Shown here: piece by piece, positions 28,112 through 37,627 of the stretch
Numbering within the stretch: position 1 is the stretch's first letter
Layout of the letters: every line of letters starts with the position of its first letter
NCBI GenBank assembly: GCA_044425575.1
Contig: JAWXVE010000003.1
Location: 1 to 61,197 of the forward strand
Reading direction: 5' to 3'
Length of the DNA stretch: 61,197 nt
Source of the DNA: JAWXVE01 sp044425575
Lineage (GTDB): Bacteria > Bacillota > Clostridia > Lachnospirales > Lachnospiraceae
Translations under genes and position numbers: made by a program
The notes under the pieces: model-generated
Seen by the model: the letters and a program-made list of their open reading frames with translations, nothing else
Told to the model about the DNA's origin: nothing
Database searches by the model: none

Positions 28112-28657
28112 ATGAAGGCTACGGGAATTGTAAGAAGAATAGATGATTTAGGGCGTGTAGTGATACCAAAAGAAATTAGAAGAACACTTCGCATAAGGGA
28201 GGGAGACCCGTTAGAAATCTTTACGGATCGAGAGGGAGAAGTAATTCTGAAAAAGTATTCTCCAATTGGAGAAATGACAATGTTCGCTAAACAATATGCG
28301 GAAAGCCTGGCACAAGCATCTGCAAGAGTGTCTCTAATTACAGATCGCGACCAATTTATTGCTATATCGGGCGGTTGCAAGAATTTAATCGGTCAATCCA
28401 TCAGTAAGCAGTTAGAACACTGCTTGGAAAATCGTGATCAAATTATTGCGGTAAAAGGAGACAAAAGTTACGTGGATATTAGTGATCACCTTCCCAAGGA
28501 GTACACCCAGCAAGCGATTTCACCAATTATTTGTGAGGGTGATGTAATTGGAACGGTAATCTTAGTTGCAGAAGATACAAAGAATCCTGTGGGAGAGGTG
28601 GAGCAGAAACTTGTGCTAGCTGCTTCGGGATTTCTGGGTCGCCAGATGGAACAATGA
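28112..28657 (+). CDS. spoVT: stage V sporulation protein T
   Basis: A 181-residue SpoVT. The N-terminal 50 residues are an AbrB-type DNA-binding swapped hairpin (ATGIVRRIDDLGRVVIPKEI and LRIREGDPLEIF). The rest is a GAF-like domain. SpoVT is a forespore regulator acting with sigma G in spore-formers. This gene is good evidence that the organism makes endospores. SD AAAGGGAG precedes the ATG. Its place after mfd matches Bacillus. Confidence 0.95.
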   Translation: MKATGIVRRIDDLGRVVIPKEIRRTLRIREGDPLEIFTDREGEVILKKYSPIGEMTMFAKQYAESLAQASARVSLITDRDQFIAISGGCKNLIGQSISKQLEHCLENRDQIIAVKGDKSYVDISDHLPKEYTQQAISPIICEGDVIGTVILVAEDTKNPVGEVEQKLVLAASGFLGRQMEQ

Positions 28658-28672
28658 ATAGGAATGGAAATA

Positions 28673-28706
28673 ATCGTCAAGTTACTAATAACTTGGCGAT
28701 TTTGTT
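28673..28706 (+). terminator. terminator of spoVT
   Basis: ATCGTCAAGTTA (28673-28684) pairs with TAACTTGGCGAT (28689-28700) with one mismatch or wobble, a CTAA loop and a short T-tract. It separates spoVT from the restriction-modification pair. Confidence 0.8.
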
Positions 28707-28758
28707 GTACCGCAGCAATATGGGAAAGAGTTAAGAGGTTTATTAATTTCAAAGAAAA

Positions 28759-28787
28759 TTGAGAAACTGACATGTCTGTGGTATAAT
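28759..28787 (+). promoter_or_regulatory. promoter of the restriction-modification operon
   Basis: TTGAGA (28759-28764), a 17-base spacer and TATAAT (28782-28787), 28 bases before the methyltransferase start. The short leader suggests constitutive expression led by the methyltransferase. Confidence 0.75.
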
Positions 28788-28815
28788 GAGAGAATCAAGG
28801 TGAAGGGGTAAGAAG

Positions 28816-29841
28816 ATGTATACAAGCATTGAATTATTTGCAGGTGCAGGCGGACTGGCATTAGGAATTGAAAAAGCAGGGTTTCATACGGAGGCTTTAA
28901 TTGAATTCGATAAGGATGCAGCAGATACGCTAAAAAAGAATAGACCAAACTGGAACGTGATTCATGATGATATTGCAAATGTTTCATGTTTGGATTTAGA
29001 AGAACTATTTTCTATTAAAAAAGGGGAATTGGATCTGTTGTCTGGGGGAGCACCATGCCAAGCTTTTTCTTATGCTGGAAAGCGACTTGGTTTAGAAGAT
29101 GCTAGAGGCACTTTATTTTATCACTATGCAATGTTTTTAGAAAAACTACAGCCGAAGATGTTTTTGTTTGAGAATGTAAAGGGATTGTTAACACATAATC
29201 AAGGTAAAACATATGCAACTATGTTGACTATATTTGAACAAGCAGGATATACCATTCAGAAAAGAGTTATGAATGCGTGGGATTATAGTGTGCCACAGAA
29301 GCGGGAGCGGTTAACCACGGTGGGAATTCGGACTGACTTGGCAAAGTATATGACTTATACATTTCCGAAACCGCATCAATATAAACCGGTATTACGCGAC
29401 ATATTGTTGGATTGTCCGAAGAGCCTTGGAACTACATATGGCGAGAATAAGAAAAAGATATTTGAACTGGTTCCAGCAGGTGGATATTGGAAAGATATTG
29501 AACCAGATATTGCAAAAGAGTACATGAAGAGTTGTTGGGATATGGAAGGTGGACGAACTGGAATATTAAGGCGAATGAGTCTAGATGAACCATCTCTGAC
29601 AGTATTGACATCTCCATCACAAAAGCAGACAGAACGTTGTCATCCGTTGGAAGTAAGACCGTTTACTGTTAGAGAAAATGCTAGATGCCAAACATTTCCA
29701 GATAACTGGGAATTTTGCGGAAAGGTATCTGCACAATACAAACAAGTTGGAAATGCAGTACCAGTTAATTTGGCCTATGACATTGCTAGCGAAATTATTA
29801 AGTCATTAGAGCAGCTAGAAAAAGTGGAGGAGGCAATATGA
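28816..29841 (+). CDS. DNA (cytosine-5) methyltransferase of a type II R-M system
   Basis: A 341-residue C5 methyltransferase with motifs in canonical order: I (ELFAGAGGLALG), IV with the catalytic cysteine (GGAPCQAFSYAG), VI (FENVKGL), VIII (PQKRERL) and X (QYKQVGNAVPVNLA). The target-recognition region lies about 190-280. The downstream gene is an Eco47II-like endonuclease, so methylation of GGNCC is the likely specificity, by association. SD GAAGGGG lies upstream. Its TGA overlaps the endonuclease ATG. Confidence 0.92.
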   Translation: MYTSIELFAGAGGLALGIEKAGFHTEALIEFDKDAADTLKKNRPNWNVIHDDIANVSCLDLEELFSIKKGELDLLSGGAPCQAFSYAGKRLGLEDARGTLFYHYAMFLEKLQPKMFLFENVKGLLTHNQGKTYATMLTIFEQAGYTIQKRVMNAWDYSVPQKRERLTTVGIRTDLAKYMTYTFPKPHQYKPVLRDILLDCPKSLGTTYGENKKKIFELVPAGGYWKDIEPDIAKEYMKSCWDMEGGRTGILRRMSLDEPSLTVLTSPSQKQTERCHPLEVRPFTVRENARCQTFPDNWEFCGKVSAQYKQVGNAVPVNLAYDIASEIIKSLEQLEKVEEAI

Positions 29842-30728
29842 CAGATTGGTCATTAAAATTTCTTGGTGAGGAAGATTTTACAAGACATGTAGAATTAACA
29901 ATTGAAAAATATGGCGAAAAACTAGAACCATTTGATATAAAGAAATTTAATAAAAACTTAATTGATCCAGTTAAACTTATTTTTGATAAAATAGTTTATG
30001 GAGCAAATTGGGATGAGATGATTAAGAATGAAATATTTCGTCAAAGGGATAAATCTAACAATAATGATATTGGTTATTTTCATCAAACAATCTTTCGGTA
30101 TATTGATAAATGTCGTGTACCTGAAAATGGAAAAGATGGTGGATGGGATGTGATATATGAAAATAAAGAAGGGATCCAATTGGTGGGAGACGATATTGTT
30201 CATAAGATTTATGTAGAAATGAAAAATAAGCATAATACTATGAATTCGGCATCTACAGGAAAAACCTATATTAAAATGCAGAATCAGCTCCTTAATGATG
30301 ATGATTGTGCTTGTTTCTTGGTAGAAGCCATTGCTCAAAAATCACAAAATATTATATGGAATCCAACCGTGGATGGGAAGAAAATTTCTCATAAAAGAAT
30401 AAGAAGGGTAAGTCTGGATCAATTTTTCGCATTAGTTACAGGTGAGCAGGATGCTTTTTACCAGATATGTATGATGTTACCGGAAGTAATTGAGAATGTA
30501 ATAAGTAAAAGCCAAGAGGTGAAAACACCGCATGATACAGTGAATACGGAACTAAGGCACATTGCAAAATTATCGCGTGAAACTGAAGACGTATCTATGG
30601 CAATTGCCATCTATATGCTAGGTTTTAGTACTTACCATGGATTTTGTGATTTAGTAAGTAATGTGGAAGTGGACAACGCAAAAATACTAAAGAGAATATA
30701 TGAATACGCTAAGGGGATTAATCCATAA
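29838..30728 (+). CDS. Eco47II-family type II restriction endonuclease
   Basis: A 296-residue protein with the look of the Eco47II restriction endonuclease family. The motif GGWDVIYENK (near 100) followed by KIYVEMKNKHNTMN (near 122-135) fits a PD-(D/E)xK-type nuclease core. The family cuts GGNCC. The start overlaps the methyltransferase stop by four bases (ATGA), so the enzymes are translationally coupled. The pair sits between spoVT and a housekeeping methylase, suggesting insertion into core genome. The third gene follows immediately, possibly on the same transcript. Confidence 0.8.
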   Translation: MTDWSLKFLGEEDFTRHVELTIEKYGEKLEPFDIKKFNKNLIDPVKLIFDKIVYGANWDEMIKNEIFRQRDKSNNNDIGYFHQTIFRYIDKCRVPENGKDGGWDVIYENKEGIQLVGDDIVHKIYVEMKNKHNTMNSASTGKTYIKMQNQLLNDDDCACFLVEAIAQKSQNIIWNPTVDGKKISHKRIRRVSLDQFFALVTGEQDAFYQICMMLPEVIENVISKSQEVKTPHDTVNTELRHIAKLSRETEDVSMAIAIYMLGFSTYHGFCDLVSNVEVDNAKILKRIYEYAKGINP

Positions 30729-30752
30729 GTGCATTCTAGAATGAGAGGGAAT

Positions 30753-32243
30753 ATGGTAATACAAGAATTAGAAGAAATTGTAACATTGATTAAACAAGGG
30801 GAAATAGAAGATGAATCTTTGCGAACTCGCTTAAGTCAGCTTCGTACAAAGATACAAAATCCTAGATATCGCTTTAATCTAACTCCTGAACAACAGAGAG
30901 AAATGGTAAAGTTACTAGATGCTAGTGATCCAAAAGTTAGAAAAAACCTCGTGTTACTCTTAGGAGAACTTCATTCAGATGCAAGTATCGATGCGATTTT
31001 CAAAGCCTATGTACGGGAAGAGAGACGTTTCGTAAAAAGTGCCTATCTTACAGCAATGGGGCAGATGGACTACCGAGCATATGTTCCTTACTTTAAAGAA
31101 GAGGAAGCGAAGCTGCAAGTGATGGAGTTGACAATTGAAAATGAGAAACATGTTCAGGATCAATTACAATTGCTGTCGAAGCTCATATTAGATATGGAAG
31201 GAATTGAAACCCACGCTTTTACAGGGTACCAACAAGAATCAACACTGGTTCTTATGACAAATCCTAATTGTGTGGAAGCCACTGCTTCCCAAATCACATC
31301 CTTAAATCCCATCTCTTTTCGCACAGGTGTTAAAGTGGTTACAGATAAGTTACAGACACTTCTTCCTATTCGCACGTATCGTGAAATATTATTCCAAGTA
31401 AAAGGGATGACAAAATTATCGGATAATCCAGAGCGCGCAGGAATACAAATTGCAGAGTCTTCTCTTTTATCTTTTCTAGAAGAACGACATGCAGGGGAAA
31501 AACCGTTTTATTATCGTATTGAATTAAAGGGTAGTATGGACCCAAGCAAGAAAAGTGCATTTTTGAAAAAGATGGTAACTTATATAGGACTTCGGTCTAA
31601 GCGAAACTTAAGGAATTCTCCGTCTCATTATGAAGTGGAAATCAGAATGGTAGAGCGAAGCGAAGGTGGCTACTATGCTTTTGCAAAGCTCTATACTTTG
31701 GAGGACGGACGCTTTGCATATCGACAAGCAACTATTGCAACTAGCATTAAACCTGTAGATGCAGCACTTCTTGTTGAACTTGCAAAGCCATATATGGTTG
31801 AGAACGCAAGGGTATTAGATCCCTTTTGTGGAGTTGGTACGATGTTAATTGAACGACAATTTGTTGTAAAAGCACATACTTCATATGGAATTGATCAGTA
31901 TCCAGAAGCTATTGTAAATGCGAGAATGAATACAGAGCAAGCCAATCAGATTATTCACTACGTAAATCGTGATTTTTTTACCTTTACTCATGAATATGAA
32001 TTCGACGAAATCTTTACTAATATGCCATTTGCCATGGGAAGAACGACGCAGGAAGAGATTTATGAAATTTATAAGCGGTTTTTCGCACATATTGGGAATC
32101 ATCTAGTTCAGGGAGGAACGGTAATCTTATATACTCATGACATAGAGTATGTAAAAGAATTGGCTAAATTACACGGCTATCAGATTCTTAAGCAGATACC
32201 TATTACAACTAAAAAGCATACCGACTTAATCATATTGCGCTAA
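30753..32243 (+). CDS. HEAT-repeat protein fused to an RlmKL/Trm14-type methyltransferase
   Basis: A 496-residue protein in three parts. Residues about 1-150 are helical with HEAT-like repeats (DPKVRKNLVLLLGELHSD, RRFVKSAYLTAMG). Residues about 150-310 form an alpha/beta region that could be a degenerate THUMP-like RNA-binding module. The C-terminus is a class I methyltransferase with VLDPFCGVGTMLIE near 354, GIDQYPEAIVNA near 379 and TNMPFAMG near 422, the last being an N-x-P-F catalytic loop. RNA is the likely substrate. The start at 30753 has AGAGGG; the GTG at 30729 has no well-placed SD. Confidence 0.75.
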   Translation: MVIQELEEIVTLIKQGEIEDESLRTRLSQLRTKIQNPRYRFNLTPEQQREMVKLLDASDPKVRKNLVLLLGELHSDASIDAIFKAYVREERRFVKSAYLTAMGQMDYRAYVPYFKEEEAKLQVMELTIENEKHVQDQLQLLSKLILDMEGIETHAFTGYQQESTLVLMTNPNCVEATASQITSLNPISFRTGVKVVTDKLQTLLPIRTYREILFQVKGMTKLSDNPERAGIQIAESSLLSFLEERHAGEKPFYYRIELKGSMDPSKKSAFLKKMVTYIGLRSKRNLRNSPSHYEVEIRMVERSEGGYYAFAKLYTLEDGRFAYRQATIATSIKPVDAALLVELAKPYMVENARVLDPFCGVGTMLIERQFVVKAHTSYGIDQYPEAIVNARMNTEQANQIIHYVNRDFFTFTHEYEFDEIFTNMPFAMGRTTQEEIYEIYKRFFAHIGNHLVQGGTVILYTHDIEYVKELAKLHGYQILKQIPITTKKHTDLIILR

Positions 32244-32260
32244 GTGGTATGCTTGGTTGG

Positions 32261-33712
32261 CTATAGGGTGTGAATCTGACCTAACAGTTTGATCTTAATA
32301 TCATAGAGCTCTTTTGATAAATCAACATATACATTATGGGGGTTAACGAAGCGTTTTGTTTCCTCCCATAGCGTTTCTAATTCTTGTTGACAATAAGTGC
32401 GTATCTCCATAACGGAAGGGGAAGTGTAGACACATTCTCCTTTTTGGAAGATGGGTACCATTAATTCTCGCAATGTATAGGTGTTGGCAACTAATTGTGT
32501 CTTTTTCCATGGCTCCATTGGGTCGAAGAGTAAAAGGGGCTGGTCCTCTGTAAATGTTTCCTCATCCAAAGTAATTAAGTCTGCTTTTATTTTACCGGAG
32601 TCTTTTTCATATACGCGATAAATCTTTTTGTTGCAAGGATTTGTAACCTTTTCTGTATTCTCAGACAATTTAATCTTAGGAGTAAAGGTGCCATTTTGCA
32701 TAATAGCAGCAAGCTTGTATACACCCCCAAAAGCAGGCCAGTCCTTAGATGTAATCATACTAGTACCAACGCCCCATGAAGTAATGGTAGCACCTTGTGC
32801 TTTTAAGCTATCAATGAGAAACTCATCTAAATCATTAGAAGCAGATATAACAGCATCAGAAAAACCTGCAGCATCTAGCATTTTTCTAGCTTTCTTGGAA
32901 AGATAAGCTAAGTCACCGCTATCAAGACGAATACCATACATGGTAAGTGGTATGCCAGCTTCTCGCATTTCAGTAAATACGCGAATGGCATTTGGTACGC
33001 CGGATTTAATAGTATCATACGTATCTACTAGAAGTACACATGCACTAGGATAGAGAGAAGCATACTCCTTAAAGGCAGTATATTCATCTGGAAAACTCAT
33101 AATCCAACTATGAGCATGAGTGCCCTTTACTGGCACATCAAATAATTGACCAGCTAGTACATTAGACGTGCCGATACAGCCGCCAATCATGGCAGCTCTT
33201 GCACCATAGATACCTGCATCAGGACCTTGTGCTCGTCGAAGACCAAACTCCATAATCCCATCTCCCCGTGCCGCAAAACATACTCTCGAAGTTTTCGTTG
33301 CAATAAGGCTTTGGTGATTGATGATGGTAAGAATTGCAGTTTCTACTAATTGAGCCTCCATAATAGGAGCGATTACCTTTACAATAGGTTCCCGCGGAAA
33401 GATTACAGTTCCCTCTGGAATGCTATAGATATTGCCGCTAAAGCGAAAATCACTTAAATAACTTAAAAAGTCTTCGCCAAAGATTGAGAGACTGCGCAAG
33501 TAGGTAATATCTTCCTCATCAAAATGAAGGTGTTTAATATATTCAATGACTTGTTCTAAGCCGGCACAAATGGCATATCCACTGTCGTGGGGATTTGTGC
33601 GGTAAAACATATCAAATATTACCATATCGTTTTGGTTTTTATTTCTATAATAACCTTGCATCATAGTAAGTTCGTATAAGTCTGTAAGTAGCGTTAAATT
33701 TTGACGGTCCAT
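32261..33712 (-). CDS. pncB: nicotinate phosphoribosyltransferase
   Basis: A 483-residue enzyme of NAD salvage, joining nicotinate and PRPP. Family features include LTDLYELTMMQGYYRN at the start, EFGLRRAQGPDAG near 160, THAHSWIMSFPDE near 200, GIRLDSGDLAYLSKK near 260 and ASNDLDEFLID near 290. Length matches the long form common in Firmicutes. SD TTGGAGGA precedes the ATG. It is transcribed convergently with the HEAT-methyltransferase gene and stands alone. Confidence 0.93.
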   Translation of the reverse strand: MDRQNLTLLTDLYELTMMQGYYRNKNQNDMVIFDMFYRTNPHDSGYAICAGLEQVIEYIKHLHFDEEDITYLRSLSIFGEDFLSYLSDFRFSGNIYSIPEGTVIFPREPIVKVIAPIMEAQLVETAILTIINHQSLIATKTSRVCFAARGDGIMEFGLRRAQGPDAGIYGARAAMIGGCIGTSNVLAGQLFDVPVKGTHAHSWIMSFPDEYTAFKEYASLYPSACVLLVDTYDTIKSGVPNAIRVFTEMREAGIPLTMYGIRLDSGDLAYLSKKARKMLDAAGFSDAVISASNDLDEFLIDSLKAQGATITSWGVGTSMITSKDWPAFGGVYKLAAIMQNGTFTPKIKLSENTEKVTNPCNKKIYRVYEKDSGKIKADLITLDEETFTEDQPLLLFDPMEPWKKTQLVANTYTLRELMVPIFQKGECVYTSPSVMEIRTYCQQELETLWEETKRFVNPHNVYVDLSKELYDIKIKLLGQIHTL

Positions 33713-33880
33713 TTCTTATTCCTCCAATAGAATGAGTGATTTCTTATTCCTTATCATACTCTGAATTTAATTAGAATGCAAGTATAGGAGAATCGTGTAA
33801 TGTTTGTGAAAACTATGGAATTATTGTATGTTTTATGGTAGTATGAATTGTGGTAAACAAAGGGAAAGAAGGAAAGCGCA

Positions 33881-34639
33881 ATGCCTGTAATGGATGAATT
33901 TCGCGATGAAGTAGAGAAAATAAAGCATGCTCCTTTTAAGAAGAGGGCAGAATATTTTATGGATTATTATAAATGGCATGTGATAGGAAGCGTTTTTTTT
34001 GGAGTGCTTATTATCAGCTTTCTGTATGATGTAATAACGGCTAAGGAAGAAGCTTTTTATGCACTTTTATTAAATTCATGGCAACTAGATACGGTTACAG
34101 AAGAGGCGACGGATGAATTTCAAGAATCAATTGCAACTACACTAGAAATTGATTTAGAGAAAGAAAGCATTACCCTTGATTCTAGTATGTATATGGATTA
34201 TGAGAATCAAGATTCATATTTTTCTACCTACATTCAAAAACTTGTAACTTATATTTCTGCACAAACTTTAGATGTCATTGTAACGGATGAGACTACATTT
34301 GGCTACTTGGTAGAATCAGAGTATTTTGTAGATTTATATGAATATTTAAGTGAAGAGGAAATTGCGTTGTATGAAGAACGCTTCTATTATATAGATCGGG
34401 CTTATTATATAGAGCAGAGTGAAGTGCAACAAGATGTGAATTCGATTTATGTGTTTCCAGAATATGACCCTACCATGAAGGACTATATGGAAGATCCAAT
34501 GGCAGTGGGGATTTATATGGGTGAGGATGCGCTTTTATTTGACTACTACACTTACGGAGATAATCAAGCAGTGATTGGTATCGTGTCAAACAGTAAGCGT
34601 TTCGAACAGAGTCTTCAGTTCCTAGAATTAGTCAACTAG
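33881..34639 (+). CDS. membrane-anchored protein of unknown function
   Basis: A 252-residue protein I do not recognise. The first 30 residues are basic and polar. A single membrane helix follows (about 32-52, WHVIGSVFFGVLIISFLYDV), then a large acidic extracytoplasmic region rich in Glu, Asp and Tyr with many Tyr-Tyr and Asp-Tyr pairs. The mixed alpha/beta look of that region (DVIVTDETTFGYL, QAVIGIVSNSKR) faintly recalls solute-binding proteins, but no motif supports it. SD GGAAAG precedes the ATG. A TauE-type permease gene begins 16 bases later, so the two may work together. Confidence 0.6.
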   Translation: MPVMDEFRDEVEKIKHAPFKKRAEYFMDYYKWHVIGSVFFGVLIISFLYDVITAKEEAFYALLLNSWQLDTVTEEATDEFQESIATTLEIDLEKESITLDSSMYMDYENQDSYFSTYIQKLVTYISAQTLDVIVTDETTFGYLVESEYFVDLYEYLSEEEIALYEERFYYIDRAYYIEQSEVQQDVNSIYVFPEYDPTMKDYMEDPMAVGIYMGEDALLFDYYTYGDNQAVIGIVSNSKRFEQSLQFLELVN

Positions 34640-34655
34640 TAAGAGGGGTGTGACT

Positions 34656-35486
34656 GTGCCACCGAATAGTCTGAGAAATGGATTGATTAAAATGGAAATA
34701 ATTTTATTCTTAGTAGCTATATTTGCATCTACTATTGGAGCTATTAGCGGAATGGGTGGCGGAGTTATTATTAAGCCAGTAATGGATGCGGTAAGTGGAC
34801 TTGGTGCAAGCACTATTAGCTTCATGTCTTGTTGTACGGTGCTTACCATGGCTCTAGTTACTTACTTAAGGAGCATTCAATCTGATATTGATTTAAATTA
34901 TCGAACGGTTATACCTCTTGCTATTGGCGGTGCAATAGGAGGAATCGCTGGGAAAAGTATGTTTGCTGTTGTGGAAAATTCAGGGAATGCGGCACTAATA
35001 CAGGCTGCAATGTTGCTCGCGGTGAATATAGGTGTATTATTGTATGTACTTAACAAATCCCGTATTAAGAGAAAAGAATTAAAGGCAATGATACCATCTT
35101 TTATGATTGGTCTGGTATTGGGAGGGGCATCCTCCTTTCTAGGAATTGGAGGGGGACCAATTAATATTGCGGTTATTTCCTACTTTTACTCCATGCCACC
35201 AAAAGAAACGGCAAAGCATTCTCTTTTCATTATCTTATTCTCCCAGTTAACTTCATTGGGTGCTACTGTATTTAGTGGGTTGCCAGAATTTAATCCAGTG
35301 GCTTTAGGTCTTATGTGCGTGGGAGGGGTTTTGGGTGCTGTGATTGGTAAGCAGTGTTCTAAGATGTTAAGCGAAAGAAGCGTAGAACGGCTATTCACCA
35401 TTGTATTAATAGGTCTTATAGCTTTAGGATGTTACAATGTATATACATTTAGTGGATGTAGTTATTTCGAGTCTGTTTGGGTATAG
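34656..35486 (+). CDS. second TauE/SafE family permease
   Basis: A 276-residue polytopic permease with the two family repeats, FASTIGAISGMGGGVIIKPV at the N-terminus and GLVLGGASSFLGIGGGPINI in the middle. It is clearly divergent from the paralogue at 12616. The substrate is probably a small organic or sulfur-containing anion. The start is GTG at 34656 with AGAGGGG seven bases upstream; the GTG two codons earlier is too close to that site. Its 3' end overlaps the convergent DUF3810 gene by 25 bases. Confidence 0.82.
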   Translation: MPPNSLRNGLIKMEIILFLVAIFASTIGAISGMGGGVIIKPVMDAVSGLGASTISFMSCCTVLTMALVTYLRSIQSDIDLNYRTVIPLAIGGAIGGIAGKSMFAVVENSGNAALIQAAMLLAVNIGVLLYVLNKSRIKRKELKAMIPSFMIGLVLGGASSFLGIGGGPINIAVISYFYSMPPKETAKHSLFIILFSQLTSLGATVFSGLPEFNPVALGLMCVGGVLGAVIGKQCSKMLSERSVERLFTIVLIGLIALGCYNVYTFSGCSYFESVWV

Positions 35487-36562
35487 TAATCAAGTAATAA
35501 TAATTGTGTTACTTCCCCATAGCTAGCAACACCGTTTTCTTGACCGTTAGATCTTAGGTAATTATCGTTTACAGAAGTGGCAGTTTCAGAAATGGCTTTA
35601 TCATCAAATTGAGACCAATAAGAAGCACTATCAGACCGGTCGGCTAGTTGTAGTTGGCTTAAGTCAGCGTAAGCTTCTAGAAAAGCATTGTAATCAACGC
35701 TATAGAGAGAGTTGAGGGCATAATTGGCTGCACTCATATAGGCACTATATTGAATGAACGGATTGGGGCTATCTTTGCCAGCTAAAAAGGCAATAAAGTT
35801 AGCCTCATTTTCTTGCATAAAACCACGTTGGTGGGCTTGTTCATGAAGCATGGTAAAGGGAATTTGATAAGAAGGGATTGCCACATTTACATTAGCCTCC
35901 ATGGTAAATGGAAAGAAAAATCCTGTAATCTTCGTATGGGACATCAGACTCGATAGAAGGATTGGTTTTGGTTCGCTGAAATGTCCGTCTAAAATAGGGT
36001 AAATGGTAGTTAGTAAGTCAAAGGATTCAGCTGCACTTGTAGAAAGGTCATAGGAAGATTGATTGAAATCTTCTTCCGTTAAAGATTCTCTTAATTCCCC
36101 TGCAATTAGAATATAGTCACTACACATAGCGACAAGCTCCTCAGTAGTATAGTCACGGGATTCTCCCTCGTAATAAGTGGTGAAGTCTAGTCTGTGATAG
36201 TTGAGACCACACGATAGTACAAATACAAAATATAAAATGGATGATACAACACAAAGGTGGGTTAAGTAGCGTAGTAGTGGATAAATGGTACGTGATACAA
36301 CGGCACGAATCATACTAATGAATAAAGTAATAATGATGGTGAATACTCCGCCCACTAATAAAAATTCTGCAACTGAAAATGGAACAATAGAGAAAACCAT
36401 GCTGATTAATTGAGCATAATGAGTATAAAAACCAGTAGAAAAATAAATCTCAGTCCAAGATGGGTTTTGAGATGCTCCATAGGTGAGCAATTGACCAAGC
36501 GGTACTAAGGTAAGAAACCAAAGCTTTCTATATGGAGTGTGAGTGTGAGTCGTATGCTTCAT
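35462..36562 (-). CDS. DUF3810 family membrane metalloprotease-like protein
   Basis: A 366-residue protein with three N-terminal membrane helices (about 15-35, 50-85, 98-120) and a long extracytoplasmic domain. It has a zincin motif HEQAH at 240-244 with Glu253 in ENEANFIAF as a likely third ligand. This matches the DUF3810 family; activity is unproven. The start lies six bases after the HD-GYP stop with no clear SD, so translation is probably coupled to that gene. Confidence 0.75.
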   Translation of the reverse strand: MKHTTHTHTPYRKLWFLTLVPLGQLLTYGASQNPSWTEIYFSTGFYTHYAQLISMVFSIVPFSVAEFLLVGGVFTIIITLFISMIRAVVSRTIYPLLRYLTHLCVVSSILYFVFVLSCGLNYHRLDFTTYYEGESRDYTTEELVAMCSDYILIAGELRESLTEEDFNQSSYDLSTSAAESFDLLTTIYPILDGHFSEPKPILLSSLMSHTKITGFFFPFTMEANVNVAIPSYQIPFTMLHEQAHQRGFMQENEANFIAFLAGKDSPNPFIQYSAYMSAANYALNSLYSVDYNAFLEAYADLSQLQLADRSDSASYWSQFDDKAISETATSVNDNYLRSNGQENGVASYGEVTQLLLLDYYTQTDSK

Positions 36563-36568
36563 GGCAAA

Positions 36569-37573
36569 CTATACGAAATCCGCAATCATAACAGTGCGGT
36601 ATTCGGGGTCATTTGCAAGACTAATTCTTGTACCAGATAAAAGAGTGACTTCTGGACGCATGGAATTACCATGGTTATCACTAATTACGCCGAGCTGTCC
36701 GTTGGATAGCTTAACCGTAAATCCAACTGGATAAATTGGTACTTTCTGTACAAAGTTCTGAACTAATTCACGGTCAAATAAAACACCAGCATTAGCCATA
36801 AGGTATTCAATGGCTTGGGCAGGAGATTGAGCCTCTCTATATGGCTTCATAGAAGTAAGGGAGTCATAGGTATCTGCAATACGAATAATTCTTGCGTAGA
36901 GTCCAATGTGATCGGCTTCTTCCTTATAATAACCACTTCCATCAAGGTTCTCGTGATGGAAGAGAATAGCATTTCTGCTAACACTAGAAACGTATGCGTT
37001 GTCTTTCACTAGCTCATAACTAAACATGGGATGCTTCATCATCTCATCCATATCTTTGGTATCAAAGATTAATCGTGAATTCTTCACTGATTCGTTTAAT
37101 TCTGTAATGCCAATGTCATGAAGTAGGCCTGCAACAGCTAGTTGTTCCACTTGTTCCTCTGTTAATTGGGCTGAAATCCCCATTACAGTTGCAAAGATAC
37201 ATACTGCAATACTGTGACGGATAATATAATTATCGTCACACTTAATATCTAATAAGTCAAGTTTAAGCGTATCTTTGTAGCGCAAGTCCTTTACAATTTG
37301 TCTGGATACACGTACAGCACCCTCAATATCCCAAGATTTTACCACATCAAAAGCTCGTGTACGTACTTCTTGGCTTATGCTATCGTCCACAACGATATTG
37401 GCAAAAGCAGGCATTTCAATGTAAATGCCTTGGTATCCCATGGATTTTAGACGCTTTAGAATAGATGCAGAAATCTTGGCACCAGAACCTAATAATACGC
37501 TTCCTGTATCACCAATAATGGGTCTAGATAAAACCATGCCTTCTTTTACGTTATTAATCTTCAAATAATTCAT
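36569..37573 (-). CDS. HD-GYP domain protein with a GYY variant motif
   Basis: A 334-residue cytoplasmic HD-GYP protein. The N-terminus is the small beta domain often preceding clostridial HD-GYP modules (VKEGMVLSRPIIGDTG). The core has LLHDIGITELN near 168 and ILFHHENLDGSGYYKEE near 215, then RIADTYDSLTS. Metal ligands look intact but the signature GYP reads GYY. Cyclic di-GMP hydrolysis is therefore likely but not certain. SD AAAGGA lies upstream. It is the first gene of a pair with DUF3810, and a palindrome TGCAATTGCA lies 55 bases upstream of its start. Confidence 0.82.
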   Translation of the reverse strand: MNYLKINNVKEGMVLSRPIIGDTGSVLLGSGAKISASILKRLKSMGYQGIYIEMPAFANIVVDDSISQEVRTRAFDVVKSWDIEGAVRVSRQIVKDLRYKDTLKLDLLDIKCDDNYIIRHSIAVCIFATVMGISAQLTEEQVEQLAVAGLLHDIGITELNESVKNSRLIFDTKDMDEMMKHPMFSYELVKDNAYVSSVSRNAILFHHENLDGSGYYKEEADHIGLYARIIRIADTYDSLTSMKPYREAQSPAQAIEYLMANAGVLFDRELVQNFVQKVPIYPVGFTVKLSNGQLGVISDNHGNSMRPEVTLLSGTRISLANDPEYRTVMIADFV

Positions 37574-37627
37574 ACAGTTGTCCTTTGCTGTGGCTCATAT
37601 CAGTTAATAGAAATATTATACTACAAA

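Noticed and set aside
28816..30728. Depletion of GGNCC sites as evidence of active restriction
   Set aside because: Sites are present in the window (for example 2060-2064 and near 7046), and no reliable count was made.
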